From positions 124,001-188,000 of the forward strand of contig NZ_CP108080.1 of NCBI RefSeq assembly GCF_036181745.1: 64,000 nt of DNA, written 5' to 3'. This document shows, piece by piece, positions 25,943-34,944 of this stretch. The notes below the pieces were generated by a model, which saw nothing but the letters and a program-made list of their open reading frames with translations, had not been told where the DNA came from and did no database searches. The DNA comes from Streptomyces sp. NBC_00259 (GTDB lineage: Bacteria > Actinomycetota > Actinomycetes > Streptomycetales > Streptomycetaceae). A program made the translations under genes and the position numbers. Each line of letters opens with the position of its first letter. Positions within the stretch are counted from its first letter, which is position 1.

Positions 25943-27370
25943 ATGAACGCGCAGCCGTCGGCCCCCGGATTCTCCCGTGAGGGTAGGCCTCGGCCTGCGA
26001 CAGCACCGGCACCGGCACCTCAGGGGGAGCTCTCGACACCCTCGACAGTGGTCCCGGGCCTGCCGCCGGCCGAGTCGTTCGAGGCACTCGGACTGCCGCC
26101 GGAGCTGATGAAGGCGATGACCGGCCTCGGGGTGAAGGAGCCCTTCCCCATCCAGGCGGCGACCCTCCCCAACGCGCTGGCGGGCCGTGACGTCCTCGGC
26201 CGCGCGCGGACCGGTTCCGGCAAGACACTCGCTTTTGGGCTTGCGCTGCTCGTACGGACAGCAGGTCTGCGAGCGGAGTCGAAGCGGCCGCTCGCACTGG
26301 TCCTGGTGCCGACCCGGGAACTCGCGCAGCAGGTGAGCGACTCGCTGGCGCCGTACGCCCAGGCGCTGAACGTGCGACTGGCGACGGTGGTCGGCGGGTT
26401 GTCGATCAACCGGCAGTCGGCGCTGCTGCGGACCGGCGCCGAGGTGGTCATCGCGACTCCGGGGCGGCTGACCGACCTGGTGTCGCGTCGCGACTGCCAT
26501 CTCAACCAGGTGCGGATCACCGTGCTGGACGAGGCGGACCAGATGTGCGACCTGGGCTTCCTGCCTCAGGTTTCCGAAATCCTGGACCAGGTCCGCCCGG
26601 ACGGGCAGCGCCTGCTGTTCTCGGCCACGCTGGACCGCAACGTCGACCAACTGGTGCGGGGCTACCTGCACGACCCGGTGCTCGCCTCGGTCGACAGGGT
26701 GGCGGCCTCGGTCACCACGATGGAGCACCATGTGCTCAACATCCACACCGCCGACAAGTACGCGACCGCGACCGAGATCGCCGCGCGCGACGGCCGGGTA
26801 CTGATGTTCCTGGACACCAAGGTCGGCGTCGACCAGTTCACCCGTCACCTGCGGGCCAGCGGCGTACGGGCCGCCGCCTTGCACAGCGGGAAGTCGCAAC
26901 CGCAGCGCACGCATACGCTCGCCCAGTTCAAGGACGGTGAGATCACCGTGCTGGTGGCCACCAACGTCGCGGCGCGGGGGATCCACATCGACGCGCTCGA
27001 CCTCGTCGTCAACGTGGACCCGCCGGCCGACGCCAAGGACTACCTGCACCGTGGCGGGCGCACGGCACGCGCCGGCGAGTCCGGGAACGTGGTCACCCTG
27101 GTCACCCCCAACCAGCGGCGGGATGTGAACCGGATCATGTCCGACGCCGGGATCCGGCCCACTGTCACACAGGTGCGCTCCGGCGACGCGAAGCTGACCA
27201 CCATCACCGGGGCGAAGCGCCCGCCGGCCGGGGGAAAGCCCAGCGGGAACGCCCCCTTCCGCGGCCTCGGCACCCGTCCGGGCCGCCCCGCGAAGGAGTC
27301 CCGCAAAGCGACCGAGGCCCGCAGGACCGCGGAAGCCCGCGCAGCGGCCCGGGTACGCAAGGGCCGCTGA
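25943..27370 (+). CDS. DEAD-box ATP-dependent RNA helicase
   Basis: 475 residues. Ordered motifs: Q motif (FPIQAATLP), Walker A ARTGSGKT, Ia PTRELAQQ, Ib TPGRL, DEAD as VLDEADQM, SAT in LLFSATL, then the second RecA lobe with VLMFLDTKVGVDQ, VLVATNVAARGIHI and motif VI as HRGGRTARAGESG. The last 70 residues are a basic tail rich in R/K/A, as in RhlE/CsdA-type helicases that remodel ribosomal and messenger RNA. GAAGG lies upstream of ATG 25943. Single-gene unit with its own structured leader. Confidence 0.92.
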   Translation: MNAQPSAPGFSREGRPRPATAPAPAPQGELSTPSTVVPGLPPAESFEALGLPPELMKAMTGLGVKEPFPIQAATLPNALAGRDVLGRARTGSGKTLAFGLALLVRTAGLRAESKRPLALVLVPTRELAQQVSDSLAPYAQALNVRLATVVGGLSINRQSALLRTGAEVVIATPGRLTDLVSRRDCHLNQVRITVLDEADQMCDLGFLPQVSEILDQVRPDGQRLLFSATLDRNVDQLVRGYLHDPVLASVDRVAASVTTMEHHVLNIHTADKYATATEIAARDGRVLMFLDTKVGVDQFTRHLRASGVRAAALHSGKSQPQRTHTLAQFKDGEITVLVATNVAARGIHIDALDLVVNVDPPADAKDYLHRGGRTARAGESGNVVTLVTPNQRRDVNRIMSDAGIRPTVTQVRSGDAKLTTITGAKRPPAGGKPSGNAPFRGLGTRPGRPAKESRKATEARRTAEARAAARVRKGR

Positions 27371-27451
27371 CGCGGAAGGGCACGGAGGTGCCGTGGTCGA
27401 TGTCGGCCGCGTGCTGCTCGATGTGCACGCCCACCGTGGGGAAGCGCTTTA

Positions 27452-27480
27452 TTGGACACTTAGCGAATGATCCGTAGGGT
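27452..27480 (+). promoter_or_regulatory. sigma-70-type promoter of the following membrane protein
   Basis: TTGGAC (27452-27457), 17-base spacer, TAGGGT (27475-27480). GGAG follows and the ATG is at 27489, so the 5' leader is very short. Confidence 0.55.
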
Positions 27481-27488
27481 GGAGTTCC

Positions 27489-28079
27489 ATGGCTACTGAG
27501 AACTCCAAGATCACCGAAGCCACCAACAGCAACCCCGAGAGCGAGCGCGAAGAGACCCCCGACCGGGTACCGCCTCGGGAGCCCCTCGACAAGGCCCCCG
27601 GAGAGGAAGAAGAGCACACCAGCGCGTCCGACGACGCGGACGACGACTTCCCGGACACCCCCGCCGACATCGCTTCCGCCGGCGGATTCGCGGCAGGAGC
27701 CGCCGCCGTCGTCAGCGCCGGGCTGGGCATCTGCTCCCTCACCGGCACCTCGCTCACCGACATGCTGCGCTCCCGCAAGGAGCTGATCGGCCAGATCGAA
27801 GCCAGCACCGGCGGTGGCGGCGACCAGATCAATGCCTTCTACAGTGCCCCCTGGCACACCGCGGCTCTCGTGAACGGCGTCTTCGCCCTGGCCGCCGTCG
27901 TCATCGGCGGTGTGCTGCTGGCCCTGCACGCTCAGCGGGCCGACACCCGGCCCTGGGTGAAGTCCGTAGCCCTGGGCGGCGTCATCGTCGGCGCGATCGG
28001 ACTGTTCATAGCGGGCGGGATGTACCTCGATCTCTTCGCCAGCACACCCGAGCTGCCCACGTCCCGACCCACCGGCTGA
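27489..28079 (+). CDS. membrane protein with acidic N-terminal tail
   Basis: 196 residues. Residues 1-60 are a polar, Glu/Asp-rich disordered tail; hydrophobic segments follow at about 63-85, 120-145 and 155-180. GGAG precedes the start. I do not recognise a family. The layout (three helices, glycine-rich) is that of small Streptomyces membrane proteins of unknown role. Confidence 0.7.
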   Translation: MATENSKITEATNSNPESEREETPDRVPPREPLDKAPGEEEEHTSASDDADDDFPDTPADIASAGGFAAGAAAVVSAGLGICSLTGTSLTDMLRSRKELIGQIEASTGGGGDQINAFYSAPWHTAALVNGVFALAAVVIGGVLLALHAQRADTRPWVKSVALGGVIVGAIGLFIAGGMYLDLFASTPELPTSRPTG

Positions 28080-28325
28080 GTACGGTCGCTCGCGGCTGAC
28101 GAGCGTTGGGCTCCCCCACCCTGGCAGTAGGGCGTCGTCACGTCGGCGTTCCTCCGAGTTCGACCGGCCTGCTTGCGGCCGGCTCGGGTCAGGGCGCTGG
28201 GGCTCCGGGGTGCCGGGGTGCCGGCCGGGCTGGCGATGACTACGTCGTAGGTTCTGCGGCGCACCGCCGCCGGCGGGTGTCATGCCGTGGCGGAAGCGCC
28301 TCCGTGCGGATTCTCGGGCAGCGGA
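28080..28325. other. convergent intergenic region, no gene seen
   Basis: Between the membrane protein and the minus-strand MarR gene. Contains a GGGGTGCCGG repeat near 28206-28222 but no clear terminator hairpin. Confidence 0.4.
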
Positions 28326-28937
28326 TCAGTAGGGCCGGTAGGGCTTGTCACTCCCCTGTGCGGTGATGCCGTCGATCGGTTCCCGGCGGTCGTGGCGCTT
28401 TCGTGAGGGCTGCGGTTCGCCGGGGGTCAATTGCTGGGCGAGCCTGTCCAGTTGGGGCAGTGCCGCGGCGAGCGTGGCGAGCTGGTCCTCTGGAAGCATG
28501 GCGAGCTGGCCGGCCAGTGCCTGCGTGCTTTCGCGGCGGACGCTGTCCAGGACGGCTGTGCCGGTCGGGGTGAGTTCGAGGAGACAAGCGCGCTGGTCGT
28601 GCGGGTCGGAACGGCGGCTCACGAGGTCGGCGGCCACGAGGATGTCGACCAGTCGGGAGGCGCTCGGCATGGTGATACTCATGCCGCGGGCCAGGTCACC
28701 GATCCGTAGAGGACCGTGAGCGGACAGAACTCCCAGGGCGGTCAGCCGACTTGGGGTCAGGTCGTGCCGTTCCGCCGGTGCGCGCAGCCCATGGGACAGA
28801 CGCAGGACTGCCGTCCGTAGCCGGGTCGCGACCTCGTCACGGTCTGAGGGCGGCACTGACGGGCCGGACGCTGCCGGACCGCGACCGTGCGGTCCTCCCC
28901 CGTGGGCGCCCGCTGGAGCGTGCCGAGGCGCGTTCAT
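28326..28937 (-). CDS. MarR-family transcriptional regulator
   Basis: 203 residues. A 35-residue Pro/Gly-rich extension precedes the MarR fold: [57 protein letters not shown] with wing [17 protein letters not shown]. The ATG overlaps the stop of the upstream MFS remnant (ATGA), so it was the second gene of a drug-efflux operon. The tandem repeats at 29718-29785 upstream of that operon are its likely operator. Confidence 0.88.
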   Translation of the reverse strand: MNAPRHAPAGAHGGGPHGRGPAASGPSVPPSDRDEVATRLRTAVLRLSHGLRAPAERHDLTPSRLTALGVLSAHGPLRIGDLARGMSITMPSASRLVDILVAADLVSRRSDPHDQRACLLELTPTGTAVLDSVRRESTQALAGQLAMLPEDQLATLAAALPQLDRLAQQLTPGEPQPSRKRHDRREPIDGITAQGSDKPYRPY

Positions 28938-29698
28938 GACCGCGTACCGTTCACTGTGAGGTGCAAGGTGGCGCCCGGCCGGCCGTGCGGGTCCGGCGGG
29001 GCTTCGGCTCTGGTTGCCGTGAAGTGGTCATCGGGCAGGCCGGGCAGCAGGAACCGGCCGTCGTGGCCGGTGGTGGCGTGCGCCAGCACCACGCCGTACG
29101 AATCGACGGCTCGTAGCACCGCTCCGGCCAGCGGGCTGTCCGGGTCCGGCCCGCGCACCACGCCGGTGATCTGCCCGTTTGCCCGGGAGGTTGCGTTCGC
29201 AGCGGCGGGTGGCCACGCGGGGCGGCTGTCCCCGCTGGTCGTCATCGCGTACGTGGCGGGCCGGTAGCCCTGTGCCGTGACGATCAGCGTGAACGCATGG
29301 GAGGTTGCGTCCCCGGCGGGGTGGGGGCGGGATCCGTGCCGCCGACGGTGATCGGCTGGTCGGTGTGCACATACTTGCCGCCGCGCAGCCAGGAGGCCAC
29401 GGCGGCCACGAGGCAGGCGACGATGGCGAACGCGAACGCGGTGGCGAGGCCTTTCGCGAACGGCCCGGAGATCAAGGCGGGGAAGAAGCCACGGCTTCCC
29501 CGGCTGCAGAGGGTCGATCCGGATGCCGCGGAAGATGTCGGGCAGCGCGATGAGCATGATCGACGCGTTGATCGTGGCCATCAGAACACCCAGCGTGGTG
29601 TTGGACAGCACGATCCATTTGTCATGCGGGCGGGACGTGTCAGCGGCGGCTCGGGCCCGCTTCCGCGCCGCGCGGGACACCGCGGACGTCGCAGTCAT
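28934..29698 (-). pseudogene. decayed DHA2-type MFS efflux gene with carboxypeptidase-regulatory-like tail
   Basis: The start (ATG ending at 29698, GGAGGTG upstream) encodes a normal MFS N-terminus, [20 protein letters not shown] and [12 protein letters not shown], but only the first helix remains. The reading then jumps frame into the last transmembrane region ([18 protein letters not shown], 29284-29475) and jumps again into a beta-sandwich tail ([19 protein letters not shown]). A 12-14 helix transporter of 500-700 residues has thus been reduced to about 255 codons in three frames. The MarR gene behind it is intact. Confidence 0.8.
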
Positions 29699-29717
29699 GG
29701 GGCACCTCCGCGAGGAG

Positions 29718-29785
29718 GGCTGAACTAGTCGGCTGAACCAGTTGGCTGAATGAGTGGCGGAATTAGTTGCTTATCCCAAAGCAAC
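29718..29785. promoter_or_regulatory. four 13-bp repeats plus a dyad upstream of the MFS-MarR operon
   Basis: Units GGCTGAACTAGTC, GGCTGAACCAGTT, GGCTGAATGAGTG and GCGGAATTAGTTG run head-to-tail (29718-29769), each with a GAANNAGT core. They are followed by GTTGCTT-N6-AAGCAAC (29766-29785). The position, 20-90 bases before the transporter start, fits a multimeric operator for the MarR protein. Confidence 0.55.
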
Positions 29786-29880
29786 TCTCCTGCGCCGCAT
29801 CCCCAACTTCGCGGCTTCCCAACTTCGTCGCGGCCGCGAATGGAGCGCGCAGCACGGCCATGGCCAGACCGAGACAGATC

Positions 29881-31398
29881 TCAGCCTTGGGCCGCGTGGG
29901 TGTGACTGTGCGCGGTCTCCGGCGGACAGGGCGCGATCGCGACGGCGGAACGGGCGTCACGGCGCCAGTCCATCGCGGCAATGGCGAGCGACGCCGCGAT
30001 GGCGACCAATGCGACCGCGATGGCTGCCGCCACCGCGGCCCGGAAGTCGTGGCTGGTGGAGTTCAGGACCAGGTAATAGACGCCGGGCAAGGCCGCCGTA
30101 CCCACGGCCCCTCCCAGCCGTTGTCCCGTCTGCAGAACGCCACCGGCCGCCCCGGCCATGTGCACGGGGACGCATCGCAGCGTCATCGTCACGTTGGGTG
30201 AGATGACGAAGCCGCTGCCGATCCCTCCCACCAGGAGGGCCGGCGCAGCCGCCCATGCCGCGATCTCAGTGGGGGCGAAGCGCAGGAGCAACGCTGCCGC
30301 GCCCAGTCCGACGATCACCGCGATCAGGCCGCACACCGTCAGCACCCGCCCCAGGCGGTCCACGAGACGTCCCGCCACGACGGCCGCTCCCGCCGACCCG
30401 ACCGCGAACGGGGTCACCGCCAGGCCCGACTGCAGGGGCGTGAAGCCCAGGCCGACCTGGAAGAACAACGCGAACACCAGCCATACGCCGCTGAAGCCGA
30501 TGAAGTACAAGGTGGCCACCGCGGCGCCGGTGGCGTACCCACGGGTCCGGGTGAAGAGCGACGGGTCGAGCAAGGGCTCCGACCCTCGGCCGACGACACG
30601 CCGCTCCCAGACCGCGAACCCGGCCAGTACGACCGCCCCGACCGGGAACAGCCACCAGAGGCGAGCGATGCCGCCGGAGGCCGCCTGCACCAGCGGAAAC
30701 ATGACGGCCAGCATGCCGGCGCCGAGCAGCAGCACGCCGGGCACGTCGAGGTGTCCCCTGCGGCCGGGGCGCACGCGCGGCAGCAGACGGCGGCCGAGGA
30801 GCACGGCGGCCACCCCGATGGGCAGGTTGACGTAGAAGATCCACCGCCATCCCTGCGGCCCGGTGGCCAGGGCCAGGATCAGACCACCGGTGATGGGGCC
30901 GACCGCGCTCGAAATCCCGACGGTGGCGCCGAAGAACCCGAACGCGCGGCCGCGCTCCGCCCCGGTGAACAGCTGCTGGATCAGCGCGGAGTTCTGGGGC
31001 GCCAGGCAGCCCGCCGCCAGCCCTTGGGCGAGGCGGGCCACCGCGAGCAGCATGACGGTCGGAGCCGCCCCTGCTGCGGCGCTGCAGATCACGAAGCCGC
31101 TGAGCGCCAGGAGGAAGACGCGGCGCCGCCCGATCGCGTCGCCGAGCCGCCCGGCCAGCACGAGTGCCAGCGCGAATGTCAGGGCGTAGCCGGAGACCAC
31201 CCACTGCACCTCGGCGGGCGAGGCGTGCAGGTCACGCTGCATCGAGGGCAGGGCGACAGCCACGATGGTCACGTCCAGCAGGATCATGAACCCTGCCACG
31301 AGGGTGACCCATAGAGCCTGCCACCTACGAGGGTCCGCCTCTCCCGAGCGTGCGTCCGTGGCCGGCGTGCGTCCGCCCGGCCGCGAGGACGAAGTCAC
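29881..31398 (-). CDS. DHA2-family MFS multidrug exporter
   Basis: 505 residues from GTG 31398 (AAAGGAG upstream), full family length with about 14 helices. Signature motifs: LDVTIVAVALPSMQRDL in helix 1 (motif D1), WVVSGYALTFALALVLAGRL with GRLGDAIGRRRVF (motif A) and LAQGLAAGCLAPQNSALI plus GPITGGLILALATGPQGWRW (motif C and the GWRWIFYVNLP loop). Proton-driven export of drugs or metabolites. It follows the decayed MFS gene's control region; whether the intact MarR regulator controls it is unknown. Confidence 0.92.
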   Translation of the reverse strand: MTSSSRPGGRTPATDARSGEADPRRWQALWVTLVAGFMILLDVTIVAVALPSMQRDLHASPAEVQWVVSGYALTFALALVLAGRLGDAIGRRRVFLLALSGFVICSAAAGAAPTVMLLAVARLAQGLAAGCLAPQNSALIQQLFTGAERGRAFGFFGATVGISSAVGPITGGLILALATGPQGWRWIFYVNLPIGVAAVLLGRRLLPRVRPGRRGHLDVPGVLLLGAGMLAVMFPLVQAASGGIARLWWLFPVGAVVLAGFAVWERRVVGRGSEPLLDPSLFTRTRGYATGAAVATLYFIGFSGVWLVFALFFQVGLGFTPLQSGLAVTPFAVGSAGAAVVAGRLVDRLGRVLTVCGLIAVIVGLGAAALLLRFAPTEIAAWAAAPALLVGGIGSGFVISPNVTMTLRCVPVHMAGAAGGVLQTGQRLGGAVGTAALPGVYYLVLNSTSHDFRAAVAAAIAVALVAIAASLAIAAMDWRRDARSAVAIAPCPPETAHSHTHAAQG

Positions 31399-31579
31399 GA
31401 GTGGCTCCTTTCGGCGGTACGTACTCAGTGTGAGCGAGTACCGCCTGCCTCACATCGCCTCACCATGGGCATCGAGCGCCTTATGTCCCTCGTCGCCGAT
31501 CCCTGGAGGCTCGGTCAAAGGTCCGGGCGACTGCGTTCGGGACGGGCTGCCCCGGCGTCGGTCATTCCCTTCAGCTGTC

Positions 31580-31664
31580 GAGCGCCGCCGGCGCCGGCGT
31601 GGTCGGCTCGGCCGTAGAGCGCCGCCGGCGCCACCGTCGTCGTCTTCAGCCGTAGAGCGCCGCC
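31580..31664. repeat. three copies of GAGCGCCGCC at 37-38 base spacing
   Basis: GAGCGCCGCC occurs at 31580, 31617 and 31655 within longer similar segments (for example CTTCAG before copies 1 and 3). The last copy is the stop-codon end of the WYL-type remnant, so the 3' tail of that gene seems to have been duplicated twice. Confidence 0.5.
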
Positions 31665-31981
31665 AGGGCCATCGTCGCCGCCGCGATCCGCTCCCGCAGC
31701 TCAGGCGGGCTCACCACCTCCACCTGCGCGCCCAGGCGCAGCAGCTCGCCCTCCGCATGCGTGAGGCTCTCGATCAGCATGAGGGCGCGGCGCCAGCCAC
31801 CGGGATGCTCCTCCTCCCCCGCCTCGACGGCGTCGATCACCGCCGGTACCCCGATCTCCCGCAGCCGCTTGGTGCCTGCCGGGGAGATCCGGATCCCCGC
31901 GCGCCCCTGCCAGAGCGATTCCTGCAACTGCGCCCTGTGCGCTCGCCAGCACGTTGTCGGGTCGAAGTCCGCGGGCGGCAC
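31646..31981 (-). pseudogene. C-terminal fragment of a WYL-domain (YafY-like) regulator
   Basis: Only the last 110 residues of a WYL-domain regulator remain: DFDPTTCWRAHRAQLQ, GTKRLREIGVPAVIDAV, then EVVSPPELRERIAAATMALAALYG, the standard C-terminal end of this 310-330 residue family. Upstream the frame is interrupted (only a few bases of the WYL strand region remain in another frame near 31990-32030) and the HTH domain is absent. 5'-truncated remnant. Confidence 0.65.
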
Positions 31982-32368
31982 GAACTCCTCGTCGAGCGGC
32001 CGCAGGTGAGGGTCCGCTGCGTCTGGTCGGAGATCACGGAGACCGCCGCCACTGGGAGCAGGCGTTCTCCGTGGACGAGGGGCGCACCTGGCTCACCGGA
32101 GGAAGCGTCCGCCTCGGACCGCACCCGCTTCTGGCCCGGGGAAGCCGGCGCCTGCCAGTAGGCCCCACGAGGGTTCCCAGCATGGACCGCGCTGTTCTGC
32201 TGCCGCTGCTTGACCTTGCCGCGACGGCAGGGTTTCTACTGAGGCATGCGATCCCGAGCAGGCATCGCGTCGCCGGGCTCACCCGCAGGGTGGCTCGCCG
32301 CTGTCGGTGCGATGCCCTGCTCTCGTTGGCCGTTCACCGCTCGATCTCCCGAGGAGAAGGACCCCTCC
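31982..32368. other. gene-poor junction with possible remnants
   Basis: On the + strand near 32035-32100 a frame contains HWEQAFSVDEGRTW, which resembles a segment of DUF1579/SRPBCC-like proteins, but it is short, without start or continuation. The final 20 bases carry the ribosome site of the SnoaL-like gene. Confidence 0.3.
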
Positions 32369-32794
32369 ATGAACATGACCCCTGAGAAGAACCTGGCTCT
32401 GATGCACGCCGCGTACAAGACGCTGCAGAGCGGCGATCTCGACGCGACCGCGGAGTTGGTGACGGAGGAGTTCATCGCCAACGTCCCCGGAATTCCGGAC
32501 GCACTGCACGGGCGGGAGGTGTGGAGGCTGGGGGCGCAGGCCATGCTCGAGGCCTTCCCTGACCTGCAGATCCAGGTCGAGGACATGTTCAGCGTCGACG
32601 ACAAGGTGGCGGTGCGCGTCCACTTCCAGGGCACACACCAGGGCACCTTCCAGGGGATCCAGGCGACGCAGCGGCCTGTGAGCTTCCGCAGCATCGAGCT
32701 CTACCGCCTGGAAGGCGACAAGATCGCCGAGGAGTGGGTTGCTCCGGACATGACGAGCCTCATGCAGCAGATCTCACCCGACTCGGGCCACTGA
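32369..32794 (+). CDS. SnoaL-like polyketide-cyclase/ester-cyclase family protein
   Basis: 141 residues, with GAGGAGAAGG 9-18 bases before ATG 32369. It has the NTF2-like fold in SnoaL_2 order: EKNLALMHAAYKTLQSGDLD, FIANVPGIPDALHGREVW, AFPDLQIQVEDMFSVDDKVAVRV, FRSIELYRLEGDKIAEEW. Members range from aldol cyclases of polyketide pathways to detoxifying proteins; no polyketide genes are near, so the role is open. Confidence 0.85.
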   Translation: MNMTPEKNLALMHAAYKTLQSGDLDATAELVTEEFIANVPGIPDALHGREVWRLGAQAMLEAFPDLQIQVEDMFSVDDKVAVRVHFQGTHQGTFQGIQATQRPVSFRSIELYRLEGDKIAEEWVAPDMTSLMQQISPDSGH

Positions 32795-32971
32795 GCGCCT
32801 GGGCCTCCCGTCGAGGAGCCGGAATCGGAGCCAGAGCCGGAGCCGGAGTCGGCTACCTCGCGGGAGGCTGGGGCGGGAAGCCGGGCAAGGCGCGCCGAGC
32901 CCGGGCAGGTGATCGTTCGGATCGCAGCGCGCAAACTATCCTCCACCAGGATTGAGGACGGCGGGTGAGCC

Positions 32972-33087
32972 GTGGACCTGGAGCGCATCGAACGGGAGCT
33001 GTACGGGCTGCCGCCTGAGGAGTTCATCGACGCCCGACCAGTACGTGGTACTCCCAGCCCTCCGCGCGCTGCTACAGGAGGCTCACC
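32972..33087 (+). pseudogene. 5' fragment of a Streptomyces hypothetical gene plus an unrelated 3' fragment
   Basis: From GTG 32972 the frame gives VDLERIERELYGLPPEEFIDAR, the start of a conserved actinobacterial protein I recall as continuing for over 100 residues, but similarity ends at about 33035. In another frame 33035-33085 reads PDQYVVLPALRALLQEAHH, which looks like the C-terminal end of another protein. I interpret it as a deletion junction. Confidence 0.4.
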
Positions 33088-33351
33088 ATGAAGCCCGAAC
33101 AAGAACTGCCCTCCACCGGCCATGCCGAGGTACGTGTCGTCGCCGCAACACCCGAGGTCGCCCGCCGCGTGGCGGAGGTGCTTCGCCGCTGCTTCGCCGC
33201 GACCGAACAGCGCAGTTACCCTGCCGGCACCGAGGGCGGGACCCGTCTCGATCTCACGGTGGACACCACACAACCCGCGGGACCAGCGCGGTCCTGGCTG
33301 GCAACGAGTGGCCCGTCCTTCGACGAGCACCCCCAGTCGGACGACGCCTGA
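33088..33351 (+). CDS. small conserved hypothetical protein
   Basis: 87 residues with AGGAGG at good distance before ATG 33088. The core AEVRVVAATPEVARRVAEVLR and ATEQRSYPAGTEGGTRLDLTVD look like a small alpha/beta domain found in Streptomyces hypotheticals. No catalytic motif. Preceded directly by gene fragments. Confidence 0.7.
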   Translation: MKPEQELPSTGHAEVRVVAATPEVARRVAEVLRRCFAATEQRSYPAGTEGGTRLDLTVDTTQPAGPARSWLATSGPSFDEHPQSDDA

Positions 33352-33517
33352 GCACGTCGCCGGTCAGCGGCCTGGATGCCCATGGCCTCCTCTTCCGTGG
33401 GCAGCTGCGGGAACAGGTGTGGAGTCTGTGACTGAATCTGCCCCCGGTGTGATGGGTCGTCGAGCGCCCTGGTCACTCGGGTGGACCGGCTGCGGCACGG
33501 CGAGCTGCGCCCCGCGC

Positions 33518-33868
33518 CTACTGCATGAACTCCGGTTGCTCGTAAGGCATCCACCAGCTGTTCAGCCCCCACACCCCGAGCGCGACCGCCGCGACCGCTG
33601 CCACCGCCGCGAGCCAGGGGCGCCGCAACCACCGTACGGTGAGCGCCCAGACGACGAGCGGGACCAGCGCACCGCCGAGGGGGACGAGCGGGAGATCGAT
33701 GTAGAGGACGCTCAGGTCCCGGTGCCGGCCCTCGAAGCCGCCGTGGATGCTGGACCGTGCCAACGGGGCCCACGTAAGCGCCGCGGTTACGGCGCCCGCG
33801 AGCGCGAGGCAGCAGCCGGCGCATCCGATGGTGTCCCGGCCCGGCCCACCCTTGATCTCGTCGCTCAT
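33518..33868 (-). CDS. small membrane protein
   Basis: 116 residues from MSDEIKGGPGRDTIG. Three hydrophobic helices, about residues 17-35, 53-75 and 82-105 (PWLAAVAAVAAVALGVWG), with a long polar loop between the first two. No recognised family and no strong ribosome site. Confidence 0.6.
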   Translation of the reverse strand: MSDEIKGGPGRDTIGCAGCCLALAGAVTAALTWAPLARSSIHGGFEGRHRDLSVLYIDLPLVPLGGALVPLVVWALTVRWLRRPWLAAVAAVAAVALGVWGLNSWWMPYEQPEFMQ

Positions 33869-34020
33869 GCCCAAGGGGGACGCCTCGCCTCGACCCCCGG
33901 TTCCGCTGCCGCACCGACCTGGCTCGTACAGCCACAGCGCGGCGCTCGCGGACTGGGCGTGGAAGGGGCGTGACGTAGTACTCGGCCGGTCGTTGAACCA
34001 CACGGTCAAGCGAAGTACAC

Positions 34021-34049
34021 AGACCCCGGGCCGCCATCGCCCGGGGTCT
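34021..34049 (-). terminator. intrinsic terminator
   Basis: Perfect 11-bp stem AGACCCCGGGC / GCCCGGGGTCT with a 7-base loop; lies 118 bases past the stop of the minus-strand gene at 34168-34608 and could also act in the other direction. Confidence 0.75.
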
Positions 34050-34167
34050 CGTGCTGTCTTGACGGCCCAGACCCAGAGGTGATGTGAGGCAGCATCCCTG
34101 CCTCATTGCTTCAACTCCCGAGTGCTCAGGGCTGGCTCAGGCTGGTGGATGCGCAGGCCGTCCCGCC

Positions 34168-34608
34168 TCAGGTGCCGCTCGCTGCGGAGACCGCGCCACC
34201 TCGCTTGCGCACCAAGGCCCCCCTCACGTTCCATGCTCCGACGAGGAGGCAGACCAGACCGGTGGCTCCCGGGTAGAGCCAAACACCGGCCTCGTTGTCA
34301 ACGGCCACGGTCGCCGACGGCCCGTCGACCGTGACGGGCACCGGTCCGGCCGGCTTCGCGTCGAAGGTGGTCTCGACGTCCAGCCTCTCGATCCGGAAGG
34401 AGCGGTCGTCGGCCTCGAAGGATCCCGCGCACAGCACACCGTCGTCGCCGCGCTTCGACTCCGAGACCTCGCACCGCTCGGCACGGAACTGGCCGGGCAC
34501 CCCCGTGATCCGGGTCTCCAGTCGCAACAGACCGGCACCGAGCAGAAAGACTCCGGCGCCCAGAGCCACCACCGTGGTCAGCACCCGTCTCACACCCATT
34601 GCAGCCAT
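34168..34608 (-). CDS. membrane-anchored hypothetical protein
   Basis: 146 residues from the ATG ending at 34608, chosen because GGGGGATGAGA sits immediately upstream. Helix 1 (VLTTVVALGAGVFLLGAG) and a C-terminal helix (ATGLVCLLVGAWNVRGAL) flank an extracytoplasmic domain of about 80 residues with two cysteines that may form a disulfide. No recognised family. Terminated by the hairpin at 34021-34049. Confidence 0.7.
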   Translation of the reverse strand: MAAMGVRRVLTTVVALGAGVFLLGAGLLRLETRITGVPGQFRAERCEVSESKRGDDGVLCAGSFEADDRSFRIERLDVETTFDAKPAGPVPVTVDGPSATVAVDNEAGVWLYPGATGLVCLLVGAWNVRGALVRKRGGAVSAASGT

Positions 34609-34944
34609 TCTCATCCCCCCATATTCCCCACTTTGCGATCATCGAACGGCGCAGCATAGCGCCCCCTACCGGGCTCGCCGGCGGGCACCCCGCCTTCGAA
34701 GGACCGGCACCGACGGCAGAGTCACCCTGCTCCTCCCCCGCACCTGTCGGTGGACGACAAGTCGGCCGCGCGCACTGAGAGTTGTTTCTCAACCTCGATC
34801 CTCGGGATTGCGCGTCTCCGGGTCCTGAGCGAACGCGCAGGTTGCACACTGACCGCGTCGCGCGAACGTGAGCCCTCGCCGTCGAACACTGCGATTAGTG
34901 TGTGGCCCTTGGCGCACCCGCCAACGTGACCGGGAGGTCCTGCC
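34609..34944. other. divergent intergenic region, no gene seen
   Basis: About 336 bases between the membrane protein and the VOC gene. The promoter of the VOC gene should lie within it (a GATTAG element near 34893 is the only AT-rich hexamer before the start). Confidence 0.4.

Noticed and set aside
29718..29785. Possible CRISPR or iteron origin from 13-bp repeats
   Set aside because: No spacers, units too short, and no cas, rep or other replication genes; an operator array fits better.
34021..34049. tRNA or small-RNA gene suggested by the strong stem
   Set aside because: The stem lacks T-loop and anticodon features; it is a terminator.
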